This document shows, piece by piece, positions 38,324-49,377 of a stretch of DNA of 64,000 nucleotides. The position numbers and the translations under genes were made by a program. This DNA comes from Phellopilus nigrolimitatus (taxonomy: Eukaryota; Basidiomycota; Agaricomycetes; Hymenochaetales; Hymenochaetaceae): contig JAJOHG010000034.1 in assembly GCA_021029095.1 (NCBI GenBank), positions 62,001-126,000 of the forward strand, in the 5' to 3' direction. The notes under the pieces are model-generated. The model was not told the origin of the DNA, did not search any database, and saw nothing but the letters and a program-made list of their open reading frames with translations. Numbering within the stretch: the stretch's first letter is position 1; each line of letters opens with the position of its first letter.

Positions 38324-39605
38324 AGCAAACAATGCCGAAGTATTGTTCTCGGTGCGTAATCCCATAGTTCTTGGCCGGTTTATCAGAGCAAGCTTATTGA
38401 TTGTCTCGCTTCTTTCAGAACTCCGCGTTTTGAGTACATGGGGAATCCTCGGTAGAATGCGCCATGCATACTGTTCGCCTTCACACTCTCATGTGCGTTA
38501 CATACTGTTTTTCCTCGACAATGATTCCCTTGTGAATGCGCAACAACTGGGTTATGCAACGGAAGGCACGGATCACGAATGATCGGCCCTTGACTGAACT
38601 GCCACGCATCCTTCGTTGATTCTCGTGCACATCCACATCGCTTGCTTCCCGTTTCGGAATCAGCATCTATCGGCCATCTTTTAACACCGTCTACGCTTCT
38701 TCTCCACTACCGTCGCTTCAAATGCACCGCCTTCCTAATGTGTGCAGGTGACACAACACAGAGAAATTGGCGTTTATTCTCCTCATGCTGCATGTCTATC
38801 ATGCGTACACGGCCTTTCGGACATCTTCTTGACAGATTTCGCCTGAGTATTCTCAAGCTATATACTTAATTCCCATCTGTTGGCTGCATTCACCACTGTT
38901 TCCGCGTTCGCCCAATCATTCCTTCCTTGCTTGTTTTGGATAGTCCTGCTTTTTTGACCGCATCGGCCCCTTATCTTGTTTACTCTTTAGTCTACTCATC
39001 TTCTCGGGTTCTCGTCCATGTTCATCGGAAATTGTACATATTTATAGCCGTTCGCGTGCTATATATACTAGTTGGAACTGTTATTTTAAACATCAGTTAT
39101 ACTATCAATGCTTTTAAATTACACCATTATGACAGGGTCGTGTGTATGTTTCAATGCTGAGCAAAATACAAATTAAGCTACTATAGAGCGTTCGCGCAAT
39201 TATCCATAAATTTATGAAATCAGAGCTTGCGACCCAGCTACTAAACTATAGCCTTATGAAACAGCGCGCCAAATGTATAAACCCCTATTAGAAACTTTAA
39301 AATTGAAGATGCAATTTACGGCCGCCATCATTCCAAATGATATCAATGTAATAAACCCGCGACCCCTGATATTTCCTACGACCACAACTGTCGCTCGACA
39401 GTCTAAGCACGGAGATTCAAACACAGTGATAATATCCTTGTATATGTACCATTCCGTAACAAATTAAACAGGATTGGGCATGCCTCGCAAACTTCAGATT
39501 GCCGAGTGAGAAGAGAATAGCAAATGTTCAGGAGCCTCCACTCCGAGGAGATTGGAACCTAAGCGCACAGACATCGAGGACAAATCTGGATCTCCTTATC
39601 CTGCT
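38324..39605. other. Convergent intergenic region
   Basis: 3' regions of TEA copy 2 and the minus-strand F-box gene. Pyrimidine-rich on the plus strand between 38.6 and 39.1 kb. No gene or repeat recognised. Confidence 0.45.
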
Positions 39606-40899
39606 TTAGTCCCGGCCCCCGATGGTGACGAAGAGCCGATTTTGTAATTGCCTGTCGTCGCAAACTAGTTCAACTCCCCTCGAGCTGGCGAGCCGCAACA
39701 ATTCGCTGAACCAAGAGCGTTTGATGGTATGCCTCCATTCCGTACCGGAGAATATAATTCGCCTCAACATAGTGAAACGCGTGCCTTGATCACAGAGACC
39801 CTCGATGTGCCCGGTTAGTTGTGTCCGCCATAGCGGGCCCTCGTAGTCGTCAGCCATCTACAAGCGCAGCATGCAAATAAACATGCCTCACCGCAAAATA
39901 CTTCAAATTCGTCTCCGAGGTATTCCGGCACACGGGTTTAGTCGTAAAAACAGGGATGTACAAATCTGTAGTATTCGGACAGTAGCCCAGTAGCGACGCC
40001 ACAAAATCGTGGCGTAAGAAGCGGGAGTCTTTTTCAAGTTCAAGTGTAGTTATTTGAGGACCATAGCGGGTTAAGCATCCATCAAATAAATTATATATTG
40101 CCGCAGGCGTCGTAATGATAAGGCGGCGAAGAGAGGGAAGCTCTACAGCGTCGCCGCGTTCTAAGGGATACGTTGAATATATACCTAACGTGTGGAGGTT
40201 AGGCAAATCCACGACGGTTTTCGAGTCTTGTCCTCTCAAGAAAGAGATGAAGGTGTTGACTCCTATTTTCAAGATGTGAAGAGAATTTGAATGCCGGATA
40301 AAACGAGGGGAAGGTGAAGCAGCAAAGGGGTGATCGACCAGGACATCGTGCCAGTCAATCCGGCTTAGAAGGGAAAACTGAAGATCATCAACAGGAGGAG
40401 CATGATCTTCGGGCATTCTTTCTACAAACTTCTCTTGAGGACGTATGAGAACCTGTGTGTTCGGGCAGCAAAGAAGAATGCGACGGGTATTTCTGGAAAT
40501 GGAATCGTACATGCTGCCAACGGGTTCAGAACTAACTTCAGACAACGAGACACATTTGACAAGCGTCCCCAATCCAGAATGAGACGAGTTTTTAGATTTC
40601 TCTAGGGCTTCCAAGAGGCCATCAGAGCCATGCCTAATCCATATACACTCGTATAGAATCGACAAGGATAGTCGCCTGAAGAATGAACATGCCAGAGCCA
40701 AGGAGTATTTAGTCCGGAGAGCTTCTTCGCACTGTGTGCTTGCTCCATGAGAATAAGCTGATTCAAAGGGAGACGCAGAGATCAGAGCGCCAAGGTCTCT
40801 GACAGGGCTGTATGTTGCTAGCACAAAAATTTCGATAAGTAGTTCGGAAGGTAAAGATATCATGTCGACGGACACTGAGATTTGACGCGGGCAGATCAT
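39606..40899 (-). CDS. F-box protein
   Basis: Probable substrate adaptor of an SCF ubiquitin ligase. Two exons; the intron at about 39855-39890 joins NLKYFA to MADDYEGPLW. The F-box-like start is ISLPSELLIEIFVLATY, followed by SLALACSFFRRLSLSILYE. The rest is a weakly repetitive leucine-rich C-terminal half (LPNLHTLGIYST, ELPSLRRLIITT, QITTLELEK), as in many basidiomycete F-box proteins. About 420 residues. The ATG at 40899 or the later in-frame ATG at about 40863 could be used; the second directly precedes the F-box. No substrate can be named. Confidence 0.78.
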
Positions 40900-41140
40900 T
40901 AAGAGGCATGTGACTCGTCACGAATGGGAAGCAAATTTACTTTTGCAATGGTAAAGCTGCAATGTTAACTTCAATGTTGACCTATCTATGTAAAGAAGAG
41001 AAGAAATAAGCATATATTTTCTTAAGACAGGACTCAAGATAGCAAAAGACACGTAGCCTGCTGGACTTACGTATTCCGAACGTCGCAGTAAGTCGGATTT
41101 TGGAAAGGATATGAAGAAGTATCAGTGTTGGGTTACTTTT

Positions 41141-41490
41141 ATGACGGTCGCTATTGGACAAAAAAGATTGGACTTGAGGATTTTGGACTTGGACTTGGGG
41201 AATTCATCGATGATCGCTAGTGAATGGAGCTTATTAAGGTATTTTTCACTGCTCATTAGTGAATCATCAATGATCATCAATGAATGGAGGCTTGGTTTTC
41301 ATCGCTCACTAGTGATCACTAGTGATCATTAATGAACAAGGACTTGGATTCATTGCTCATCAATGATCATCAATGAAAAAAAGTATTATTTTCATTGATC
41401 ACTAGTGATTGATGATCATCGATGATCATCAATGAGTGATGATTTTTTATAAGTCAAATCTCAATCATTGTTCATTGATGATCAATGAAA
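41141..41490. repeat. Left arm of long inverted repeat, rich in TGATCA palindromes
   Basis: From GACGGTCGCTATTGGACAAA at about 41143 the arm runs through GGACTTGGACTTGGGGAATT and CTTATTAAGGTATTTTTCAC. It continues as clustered palindromic words such as TGATCATCAATGA, CACTAGTGATCACTAGTGAT and ATCGATGAT. The reverse complement of this order of blocks occurs at 45190-45450. Best matching stretch is about 41141-41380; the remaining part is the same palindromic satellite in a different arrangement. Confidence 0.88.
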
Positions 41491-41934
41491 ACGACTTGAA
41501 AGGCCAATTTATTACAAATATCCTCCTTTCCGACCAGACCCGATGTCCCTATGACACATCGTTCCAAACCTGCAGTCGGCGGTACGTCATAGAGTAGATA
41601 GACTTTGAGCACCTCAACTAGCCTCTCTGCGCTATCCTAGCCATAGCTATGACACTATGGTAGCGGTATTGACAAGTTTCAGGAATTGTCAAGAGATGCG
41701 GACATTCAAGGTAGGTTTGGGTTTCCGAATGGATGTAATATTACATTTCAACTGTTCAATCTGTTCAATGCCAGATAGCTCGTATGTTCAGGCGCAAAAA
41801 AGCATAACAGGGAATAAAATACTTTCAAGCGACACACATCGATATACGAGATGAAAAGCAATCAGCGAATAATGAAGAGCAATCACCAAAAATACAGCAG
41901 GCCTCCCACTCCCCAACTCGGTCACGTTCGGCCC
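41491..41934. other. Spacer between left arm and SWI3-like fragment
   Basis: No coding signal. It may be the captured 3' flank of the SWI3-like gene. Confidence 0.4.
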
Positions 41935-43690
41935 TTACCCCACTCCTTGAGCCAACGCAGCTGCAACCGCACCGTCGCTCTGCGGGACGCCGGCGTTTTT
42001 CGCAAGTTCTGATCGCACACTCTCCAATGTGCGGTACATACCCGCATGCCTGCTTGCAAGCACAAGCCGTTGCGCCTCGAGAGCGCGACGTTCCTCCTTG
42101 AGTGTTGTTTCCATTTCCTCAAACTGGCCCATCTTGAGCTCAAGTCGCGAGAGCGCGAGCTTGATGAGCTGTGCAAGCACGGTCCGCACGGACGTTGCTT
42201 CCGCGTCAGCGAGTGCGCGCGCAACCTTCGCGGAGGTCTGCAGGGCTAGATGCGCTGCGCGCACGACTTTAGAATGCGGGGATGGCTGTGGAAGGCTTTT
42301 CATTAGTACCGTCAATTGCGTCGACAGCCATGCCATCGTCGCTTCCTCCGATGTCTTTGCTGCTTGTCGGTTTGAGCTCAGCGTGTGACTCTGGTTTCTG
42401 TTCCAAGTCAGTAGATTCAATGGCCTCGTCTACTTTCTCATCGTTCGCTTTGTCGGCCCCATCCGTTTTCTCCGCTTCACCATCCTTTTTGTCTTTGTCC
42501 CCATCTGTGAGCTCATGAAAAACAGACTTTGCCGCTTCAGCTGCGACGCCTGGACCAACAACGCCTGCCAAAAACGCGACGACGCTCATGACAGGGTTGT
42601 CTGCCTACTCGAATGGGAAACGTGCATGCGCAAAGGCCCCTTCAAACCCTCGCTCTCGGCCTCAAGATATGGGTCCTCGATTGGAAGTTCGAGGAACTTG
42701 CGGATGCATTGCTGCGCGGACAGTGTGCCAATGTGCTCCTCAGTGAGTGACCAATCATAGTCATACATCTCGACACCCTCAAGCAGAAGTAGTATTTCCT
42801 GGTCTGACCAACCGTTGTCACAGTTCCCGTTCACCCTGTGCGCCGACGCGCTTTGCGGCGCCGTGAGTTTCACGAAGTCGCCACTAAACATCGACAATGG
42901 GAACAGACCATCGAGATAGCACGGTGGACAGAACACGTAGTCCTTGTTCTTCAGCGAGTGGTAACGCACGGGTGTGCAGTCCACGCCACAGGTGTCGCAC
43001 GAAAAGCTAACGCCTCTTGGACCGGGGTGTGAGGAACCGTTTGCAAGGCCTTTCGCTTCGGATGAAGAGACCTCGCGGGACGCCTTCGCGGTTGCTTGGT
43101 ATATATTTGAACGTAGCTTCGAAGAGCCGGGCATGGCACTGGGACCGGTATTTGCAGCACCATTCATGGCTGCTGAAGCATCCTTTGGCGAAGGTCGAGT
43201 GTCAGAGTGCAGAGACTGCAGACCACGGGGAGTGTCGAGAATAACACGGAAATGACCAGTGAATGGAGGGATCAGTGTTGCGGGTCGAGTTTTGGGATTA
43301 ACTTAGACGAAGAATTAGATTAAGGCCTCTCTAAATAAAAAAAAGAGACAATATCTGGTACTTAATGAGACCCCATTGCTCAAGGAAAACATGGTCACGC
43401 ATAATAGCACAGACAACACCTGCGAGGTTTCTTCGGCACGCATTAAATGTTAGATACTCGCTTGGTTGTAGCTTGTATGTGTTGAGCATGAAGTCGCAGT
43501 AGTCCTTGAATATGGAAGGCATTTTAGAGCGGTTGCGAGAGTTGAAGAACTCAGGCAGCACTCGTAGTATAATATGGTGCATTTTGGACATGTCGAACCA
43601 CGCAGCATAGGACGGTTACCCGGTATGATGACTTTGTGTGTCTGTGCTGCGAGGTATTTGCGAGCTTTCTCCCTGGCAGCGGGCGCGGGC
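41935..43690 (-). pseudogene. Decayed SWI3/RSC8-type chromatin-remodeller gene fragment (SWIRM, ZZ, SANT)
   Basis: Homologous to the SWI/SNF and RSC core subunit Swi3/Rsc8. The SWIRM domain starts abruptly at KYLAAQTHKVIIP and continues [20 protein letters not shown] and [11 protein letters not shown]. The ZZ-like Cys stretch is CDTCGVDCTPVRYHSLKNK. The SANT domain reads GWSDQEILLLLEGVEMYDYD and SAQQCIRKFLELPIEDPYLE. The C-terminal helix is SRLELKMGQFEEMETTLKEE, ending ALAQGVG. Lesions: an 8-bp insertion inside the SWIRM start (about 43618), no GT donor after GLIKYQ (about 43350), a one-base shift after GPLR (about 42635), an in-frame TAG where relatives have Gln (FE-stop-ADNPVMS, about 42615) and an extra base before HSKVVRAAH (about 42278). 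The residues before SWIRM come from another gene. Confidence 0.8.
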
Positions 43691-44767
43691 GCGCGGCGGG
43701 TACGCGAGCGGGTCGAACATCGACACGACAACGTATGCACGCGCCTTGCCCTCCCGATCGCGTGCCCATTCGCGCCTGGGCTCGCGCGCGGGCGCGGTGT
43801 GCGCTCCCCGCATGTCGAACACACGTAGCGGAACGCGTCGAGAAAAACACCGCACGTGGAGCAGTCCGTACATGCGGGCGGCACGAGCTGCCAGACCTCC
43901 GGCGGGGGTGTCCGCGGTGCGTGGAAGTGGGTCGGGGGTCGACAAGGACGCAGATTGGCGATTCAACGACGAGGAGGGGGTGAGGTAGTCGGACGAGCCA
44001 GACTTGGACTGGGGCTGTGCAAGGGTCTTCTGAGACGCAAGCCAGTGTAACTTCGGATCGCGCCAGTCCGCGACGCGGTGGCTGCCGTGCTCGCCAATGA
44101 TGACGTCGTCGTGAGCAGTGGACACGGACGCGGCGGACAACGAGCTCCCGGAGGTGTACGTGTAGTAAGTACGTGTAGTAATAGCGGCTGTTCTCCTGCT
44201 GCAGTGCAATTGAAGGTCGCCGTCAAACGGGTTCTGTGCCGCTCAGCGCAAGTGAGGAACCATCGGAGACGACAGACTCGAGTGTCATGATACCGTCGAT
44301 AGCGCGCGACGTCTGGTCGCGCAGCCATTGTGTGTTTCGCTCGATGGACTCGGAGGATTCGGACAACTTCAGCCGCTCGAAAACTGCAGAAGGATCCGCG
44401 GGGTACCGCTCTTTTTCTAGATGCTAGAACAAATCAAATCAAAAAAACGAAACAGATATTTGGATGCCAAGGACGTACCATCGAACGCGCTTGCGTCAGA
44501 CTCAAACTCCAAGCCGGACAAGGAGTGGAAGTCCTGCACTGTCGACCCGCTCCCGCCGTTCATGATTGTCTTCATCTTTTCCACAAGTAACCCGGTGTCC
44601 CTCGAGTTGACAGTGAAGCTATCATTCTCCGGCTCAGTGTGCGCCGTCTATCCGAACGAAAGAGACAGCGAAGAGCCGCTGTTATTGCGGTTCTTGTATT
44701 CGTCCAAGCTCACAAGCGATGAGGTGTCGGATAAACTTGGGCCGTCGTAGTCGACAGTGATGTTCAT
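43691..44767 (-). pseudogene. Decayed N-terminal part of a ZZ-type zinc-finger gene
   Basis: Starts MNITVDYDGPSLSDTS at 44767. It continues SLDEYKNRNNSGSSLSLSFG, then an in-frame TAG (about 44648) and HTEPENDSFTVNSRDTGLLV. After an intron come RYPADPSAVFERLKLSES and, in another frame, YYYTYTSGSSLSAAS, HRVADWRDPKLHWLASQK and VWQLVPPACTDCSTCG. The last recognisable block is CSTCGVFLDAFRYVCSTCGE, a CxxC-x9-CxxC pair like the first half of a ZZ finger. This order matches, from memory of the family, a basidiomycete ZZ-type zinc-finger protein, but the second half is absent and is replaced by the SWI3-like piece. At least two frame changes and one stop codon make a normal product unlikely. Confidence 0.62.
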
Positions 44768-44999
44768 GCGCAGCGTTATGTGTCAGCTTCCAAAGCTGCA
44801 TACAGACATGATGGATTGTGCAGACGAGACGGAAAGGTCCTCTCGAAAACTCAGGAGCTGGGTTGGACAAGAGCGTGGGAACGAGGGCGAGTGTCCGCCC
44901 GATATCGCGTAACAGGACGAAGCAGAACGTCGATCAAAGTTTGCGGCTGTGTTACTACTAAATATTAAATTATAGTTTTTTTTGTCGGATGATCTCGGA

Positions 45000-45455
45000 T
45001 TTGAGGCATTCACCACTCATCGGTGAGCAGTGAATGCCAACCAAGTCAATTCACCATTCATTGCTCATTGATGAGGCATTTTATTAGAATTAAATAAATA
45101 AAAATTCACTGTTCATCAATGACTGGTGAGCACTCAAGTCAAAGGACAATGTTCATTGATGATCACTGATGAGTGATGAATCCAAGTCCTTGTTCATTGA
45201 TGATCATCAATGAGCAATGAATCCAAGTCCTCATTCATTAATGATCACTAGTGATCACTAGTGAGTGATGAAAACCAAGCCTCCATTCATCGATGATCAT
45301 CGATGATTCACTAATGAGCAGTGAAAAATACCTTAATAAGCTCCATTCACTAGTGATCATCGATGATCATCGATGATCATCGATGAATTCCCCAAGTCCA
45401 AGTCCAAAAACCCAAAGTCCAATCTTTTTTGTCCAGTAACGACCGTCAAAAACTT
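45000..45455. repeat. Right arm of long inverted repeat, rich in TGATCA palindromes
   Basis: Reverse complement of the left arm. Reading outward to inward it gives TTTGACGGTCGTTACTGGAC, AAAAAAGATTGG, GGACTTGGACTTGGGGAATT and CTTATTAAGGTATTTTTCAC, followed by TGATCATCGATGAT clusters. It is longer than the left arm, with extra palindromic units at 45000-45190 (CACTCATCGGTGAGCAGTGA, TTGATGATCACTGATGAGTG). Confidence 0.88.
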
Positions 45456-47038
45456 TACTTACTCAACTGCGACCTTCTCCTGCAAGGTCCACTAAGTTCT
45501 CGAGCCTAAGAGTTCTTTGTCGAATACGAGCCTGCAAGATACGGATGACTCAAAATCGTCGGATGAAGTGGTTATTCCCACACTGTAATCACTGGTGAAT
45601 CCCGAGCTGAGCCTGTCCTACGATCTATCCCCAGACGCAAACGTTTCCCTACTCTGGCAAGCATTAACATGAATTTATATGTGGGGTGCCCACATATTAG
45701 GGGGGGAGCGAAGCGCGTGGCTAAGGCTTATTCTGAGCTCTTTCATTTTAGCTTTCTATTACCATTGATTTAATATTTTCAGTGTGATGTAACTGGCAGT
45801 AACGATTTAAAAAGTCCACTAGTAATGTCAGCTTTTGAATAACACTTCAGTATGTGCAGAGAGGATGTCACAAGACGTAGCCAGAGCAAGTTATCACGTA
45901 TTACGTAAGGGGCCACAGTCCCAGTCACATGATGCGCTAAAGGGAGACCGGTAAGTCCAATTTCTTTCTCATTATACCTTATTTAATTTTGTAAGCACAA
46001 TGCAAAATTTATTTGCTAAGATCAGGAGCTGAAGTATGGAAGGAGGAAAGGGAGAGGAGAGAGGAAGCAAGCACCAAGCATACATGCAGCCTCATGTGGG
46101 TGGTCACGTGATTGACTTTTGTGAGTCTATCCTGGTAATTTGCTCCCCAAATATTTTTTGTTGTAATTTTTTTAAGAAAAAGTGCAAAATTTATTTGCTG
46201 GGCTCAGGAGTTCAGGGTTTTTACGGAGGGAGGGAGAAAAAGAGAAAAGAGACGGCCTGCATGCGTCGAGGGGCACGCACCATAATGATCAGTTCTCACG
46301 GGGGGGGGGGGGGGCACACAGCCACCCCGTGCAAAGTCACATGATCTGTTTCTTGGGGCCCCCTATCCGTGTAAACGGGAGCTTCGCTCCCAATTACTGC
46401 GAGCGATTCATGGGAAGCCGTGCTCATTTTCTCTGACGCTTCCCCTGTTCTTCAATTCAAGCCTTTTCAATTCAAGCCTCAGCTGTCAGCTTTTCAAACT
46501 ATAAGGCTAACTCGGCCGATTCGACCCGTACCACCTTCTCGCCGGAACTTCGCTAGCCCGGTCCGCTGGAGGCAAGTACTCAGGTCATTTCCCTCTATAT
46601 CTTTCTTTTTATAAAAAACCTTCTTGCAAAGCCCTTCACATTACCTAACTTGTATTTATCAGATAAGATTGTTATATGCTGATGGCGCAGATCGTCGCGG
46701 CTGGCTTCCGCGATCTTTCGTGCTGGCTTGAGCAAAATTGGGCTCGTGTAAGTTGTAACGCGAATCCTTTTACCAAATCGTTCGCATTTATGATTTTCTT
46801 CGTCGCTTCTGTTGTCATACGGCTGACGTCAATCACTAACGACTAAAATGCAGAACTGATGATCTGTACCGGCATCCCTAGACTGTCATTTTCATTAGCA
46901 AACATCGCAGTTAACGATAGCGAGATCTGTCTTTTCGGATGAATATTGTCCGCTGAAGCCCTGTATAAGTCTACAGCTCGTCGACGTATTCTACATCCCG
47001 GAATCCGAATTGCTACTTCCTAAGACGCTGTTCTCCAG
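45456..47038. other. Intergenic with full-length repeat copy
   Basis: Lies between the inverted-repeat element and the FAD hydroxylase. It holds the modular repeat copy B (45670-46396) and the hydroxylase promoter. No gene seen. Confidence 0.5.
45670..46396. repeat. Modular non-coding repeat, copy B (MITE-like)
   Basis: About 725 bp, same order of blocks as copy A at 21451. The left hairpin ATGTGGGGTGCCCACAT is followed by ATTAGGGGGGGAGCGAAGCG. Three successive modules contain GTCACATGAT, GGTCACGTGATT and GTCACATGATC. The right end is a near-perfect hairpin GGGAGCTTCGCTCCC. Longer than copy A because of extra sequence in the first module and a G13 run at about 46300. It begins about 200 bp outside the right arm of the inverted-repeat element. 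Confidence 0.72.
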
Positions 47039-49377
47039 ATGCAACCTCAAGTCCTCATCGTGAGTGACGGCGTTGCTTGCTTCCGCACCTCGCTAAACAA
47101 GGTTTTCCTTTGTTTATTTATTTCTCAAAAAAGGTCGGCTCTGGTCCGACTGGACTCGTCCTCGCCATTACTTTGTTGAAGAGTGGCGTTCCCGTCCGGA
47201 TCATAGAGAAAGAAGCCGCGTATCATGTTTCTTCAAGAGGCTCTGGCATGCAGGCAAGCTATTTGATCTAAATCTTTCGCCAACAAATCCTTCGCTAACT
47301 TCCTTCTTCAAGCCTCGTATTCAAGAAATCGAGCACTTCTTGGGAACACTCTCGGACGCCAAGGCGTCGAGCACGCCAGGTCCTATTCTTCGTTACTATG
47401 ACCCCGCCAATCCTAGTAAACTCGTAAGATCTGCGAACATGATCGAGCCTATGTCCAGCTCTCCGGCGTTTCCCATGGTGAGAAGACTCCATTTTGGATT
47501 GCACTGCCTAAGAATATTTTATAATTGTTCTGTGCACAGACCGCGCCAATTCTAGTGAACCAATACCTACACGAGGGCGTACTTCGCGAACACCTTGAGG
47601 CATTGAGCGGAAAAGTCGAGCTTAGCACCGAGCTCGCAAGTATCGAACAAGACGGGAATAATGTTGCCACTACGCTAACCAAGACCATTGACGGAAGGCA
47701 AATACAGGAGAAAGCGACCTTCTCCTACGTCGTAGGTGCAGATGGCGGACGAAGTGAGCAGTACCAATTTCGTTACTTTTCTCGCGCTTTTCTTATTTAT
47801 TTCTGCGCTTAGGTGCTGTACGGAGGATGCTTGGACTCCAGTTCCTCGGAGAGACGCATGAGACAGATAAGCTTCTGAATGCAGACGTTGATATGACAGG
47901 CTTCGACGAATTTGTACGCCTTTTCCTTCTTCAATGGCACTGTTTATCTTATCCCCGATAAAGGGTATGCACATGTTTGGAAGTCATACGACGCTCTTGT
48001 TCGTCCCCTTCCTTTTTTCCCACTACGATCCAGTGCTGAAAACATTCGTTGCACAGTGTGAGCATCAGGACCACGAACGTTCCCGAGCGGTATCAACTTC
48101 TCATCGGTGGACCTAAATACCATGAAATTGCCGAAGAGTGTAACGCTGCGGGCCTTGAAGAACTGCAAGCAATTTTGACGCGGCTCACGGGAAGGTCAAA
48201 GGATGACTTGCAGCTCAAGAAGATCCACGTGAAGACCGACTGGAAGTGAGCTTTATCGGGGATTCGTGACTTCTCGGTTTCACTGAAGGTGTTAATTCCA
48301 CAGACTCAATGTTCGGATGGTGGACCATTTTCAGAAGGGGAGAGTGTTTGTTGCAGGAGGTAAGCTCCGCTCTGCGTAATATATGTCGTGTATAAACCGC
48401 TTCTCTCTCGACAGATGCGGCACACGTGCACTCTCCGATGGGAGGTCAAGGAATGACCTCGAGCATCCAAGATGCCGTAAGGCTATTCGTCATTCTCTTC
48501 CTTCCTGATCTCAAATCTATAAACGTTCCAGTTTAACCTCGCCTGGAAGCTCGCACTTGTTGTCAAAGGGCACGCTTCCCCATCCCTCCTCGCTTCCTAC
48601 GAAGAGGAACGCCTTCCGGCGATCGCTGACATGCTTCTCGAGTCTTCGCGGCTTCATCGACGGGCGTACGTCGGCGTCGAAAATGAAAAAGACGAGAGAG
48701 CCCGGACTGCGCAGGGAATTCAGAATACTATCGACGTGCTCGGGCGAGCGGCTGCGCCGATGACGGAAGCGAAGGACGATAAGAATCCGGAGGACGAGCC
48801 CCTCTTCCGCGGACGCAAGTTATTCCAACTCGACCTCAATTACCGTTGGAGCCCTATCGTGCTGGACGAGAGATTCTCAGAAGGCGGGACAGCGGTCGAC
48901 GCCTACGGAAAAGCAGGCCACGACGTACGTGCGGGGGACCGCGCGCCAGACGCCCCCGGGCTTGTTGTCCTTTCAAAAAGCCCGACGCTCGAGAAGGTCG
49001 GCAAGGTCGCTGGCGGGAAAGGGGAGTCTGTCAGGCTCTTCGACATCTTCGACCCGACGGCACACACCGTTATTATTTTCTCTTCCGACGCGAATTTCGT
49101 CCGGGACGTGATTGGAGCGCTGACGAAGCTTCCTGCTGGGATCGTGCACTCGCTACTGGTCGTCCCTGCCGAAGGCTCTTTAACACAAGACGAACAGTGG
49201 AGTGTCAATCTTGCTCTTGTGGACAAGGACGGTCATGGTTTCCGCGGATATGGACTGGATATAACTGCAAACATAACTGTAGTCGTGCGTCCCGATGGAA
49301 TGATCGGCGCGTTTGCGAAGGGGTCGGCTGGCGTTGAACGTTACTTCGCGAGACTTCTTGCGGGTACCTCTTTTTGA
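47039..49377 (+). CDS. FAD-dependent aromatic hydroxylase (phenol 2-monooxygenase-like)
   Basis: Class A flavoprotein monooxygenase. Start MQPQVLI, then after the first intron the FAD-binding VGSGPTGLVLAITLLKSGVP. The NAD(P)H/FAD motif is SYVVGADGGRS. The second FAD motif VFVAGDAAHVHSPMGGQG is split by an intron after AG. The C-terminal domain (about 48900-49370, GDRAPDAPGL...HTVIIFSSD) is the thioredoxin-like fold of the phenol-hydroxylase branch. About 600 residues, seven to eight introns. One extra base at about 48057 separates FVAQ from VSIRTTNVPERYQLL; otherwise conserved. The substrate is not predictable. Members of this group act on phenols and other lignin-derived aromatics. Confidence 0.86.

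Larger units (their letters stand above)
41100..45470. mobile_element. Putative gene-capturing element with long terminal inverted repeats
   Basis: Inverted arms of about 240 bp plus palindromic satellite enclose about 3.5 kb of sequence. That interior consists of decayed pieces of two unrelated host-type genes in one orientation: a ZZ-type zinc-finger gene (44767 to about 43690) directly joined to a SWI3/RSC8-type gene (about 43690 to 41935). No transposase is visible. This is the architecture of a non-autonomous, host-gene-carrying (Pack-type) element. Exact termini and target-site duplication could not be fixed: the arms fade out around 41100 and 45470, where both sides share a TCGCAGT...GTAAGT-like stretch. 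Alternatively a host locus became flanked by an inverted satellite. Confidence 0.55.
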
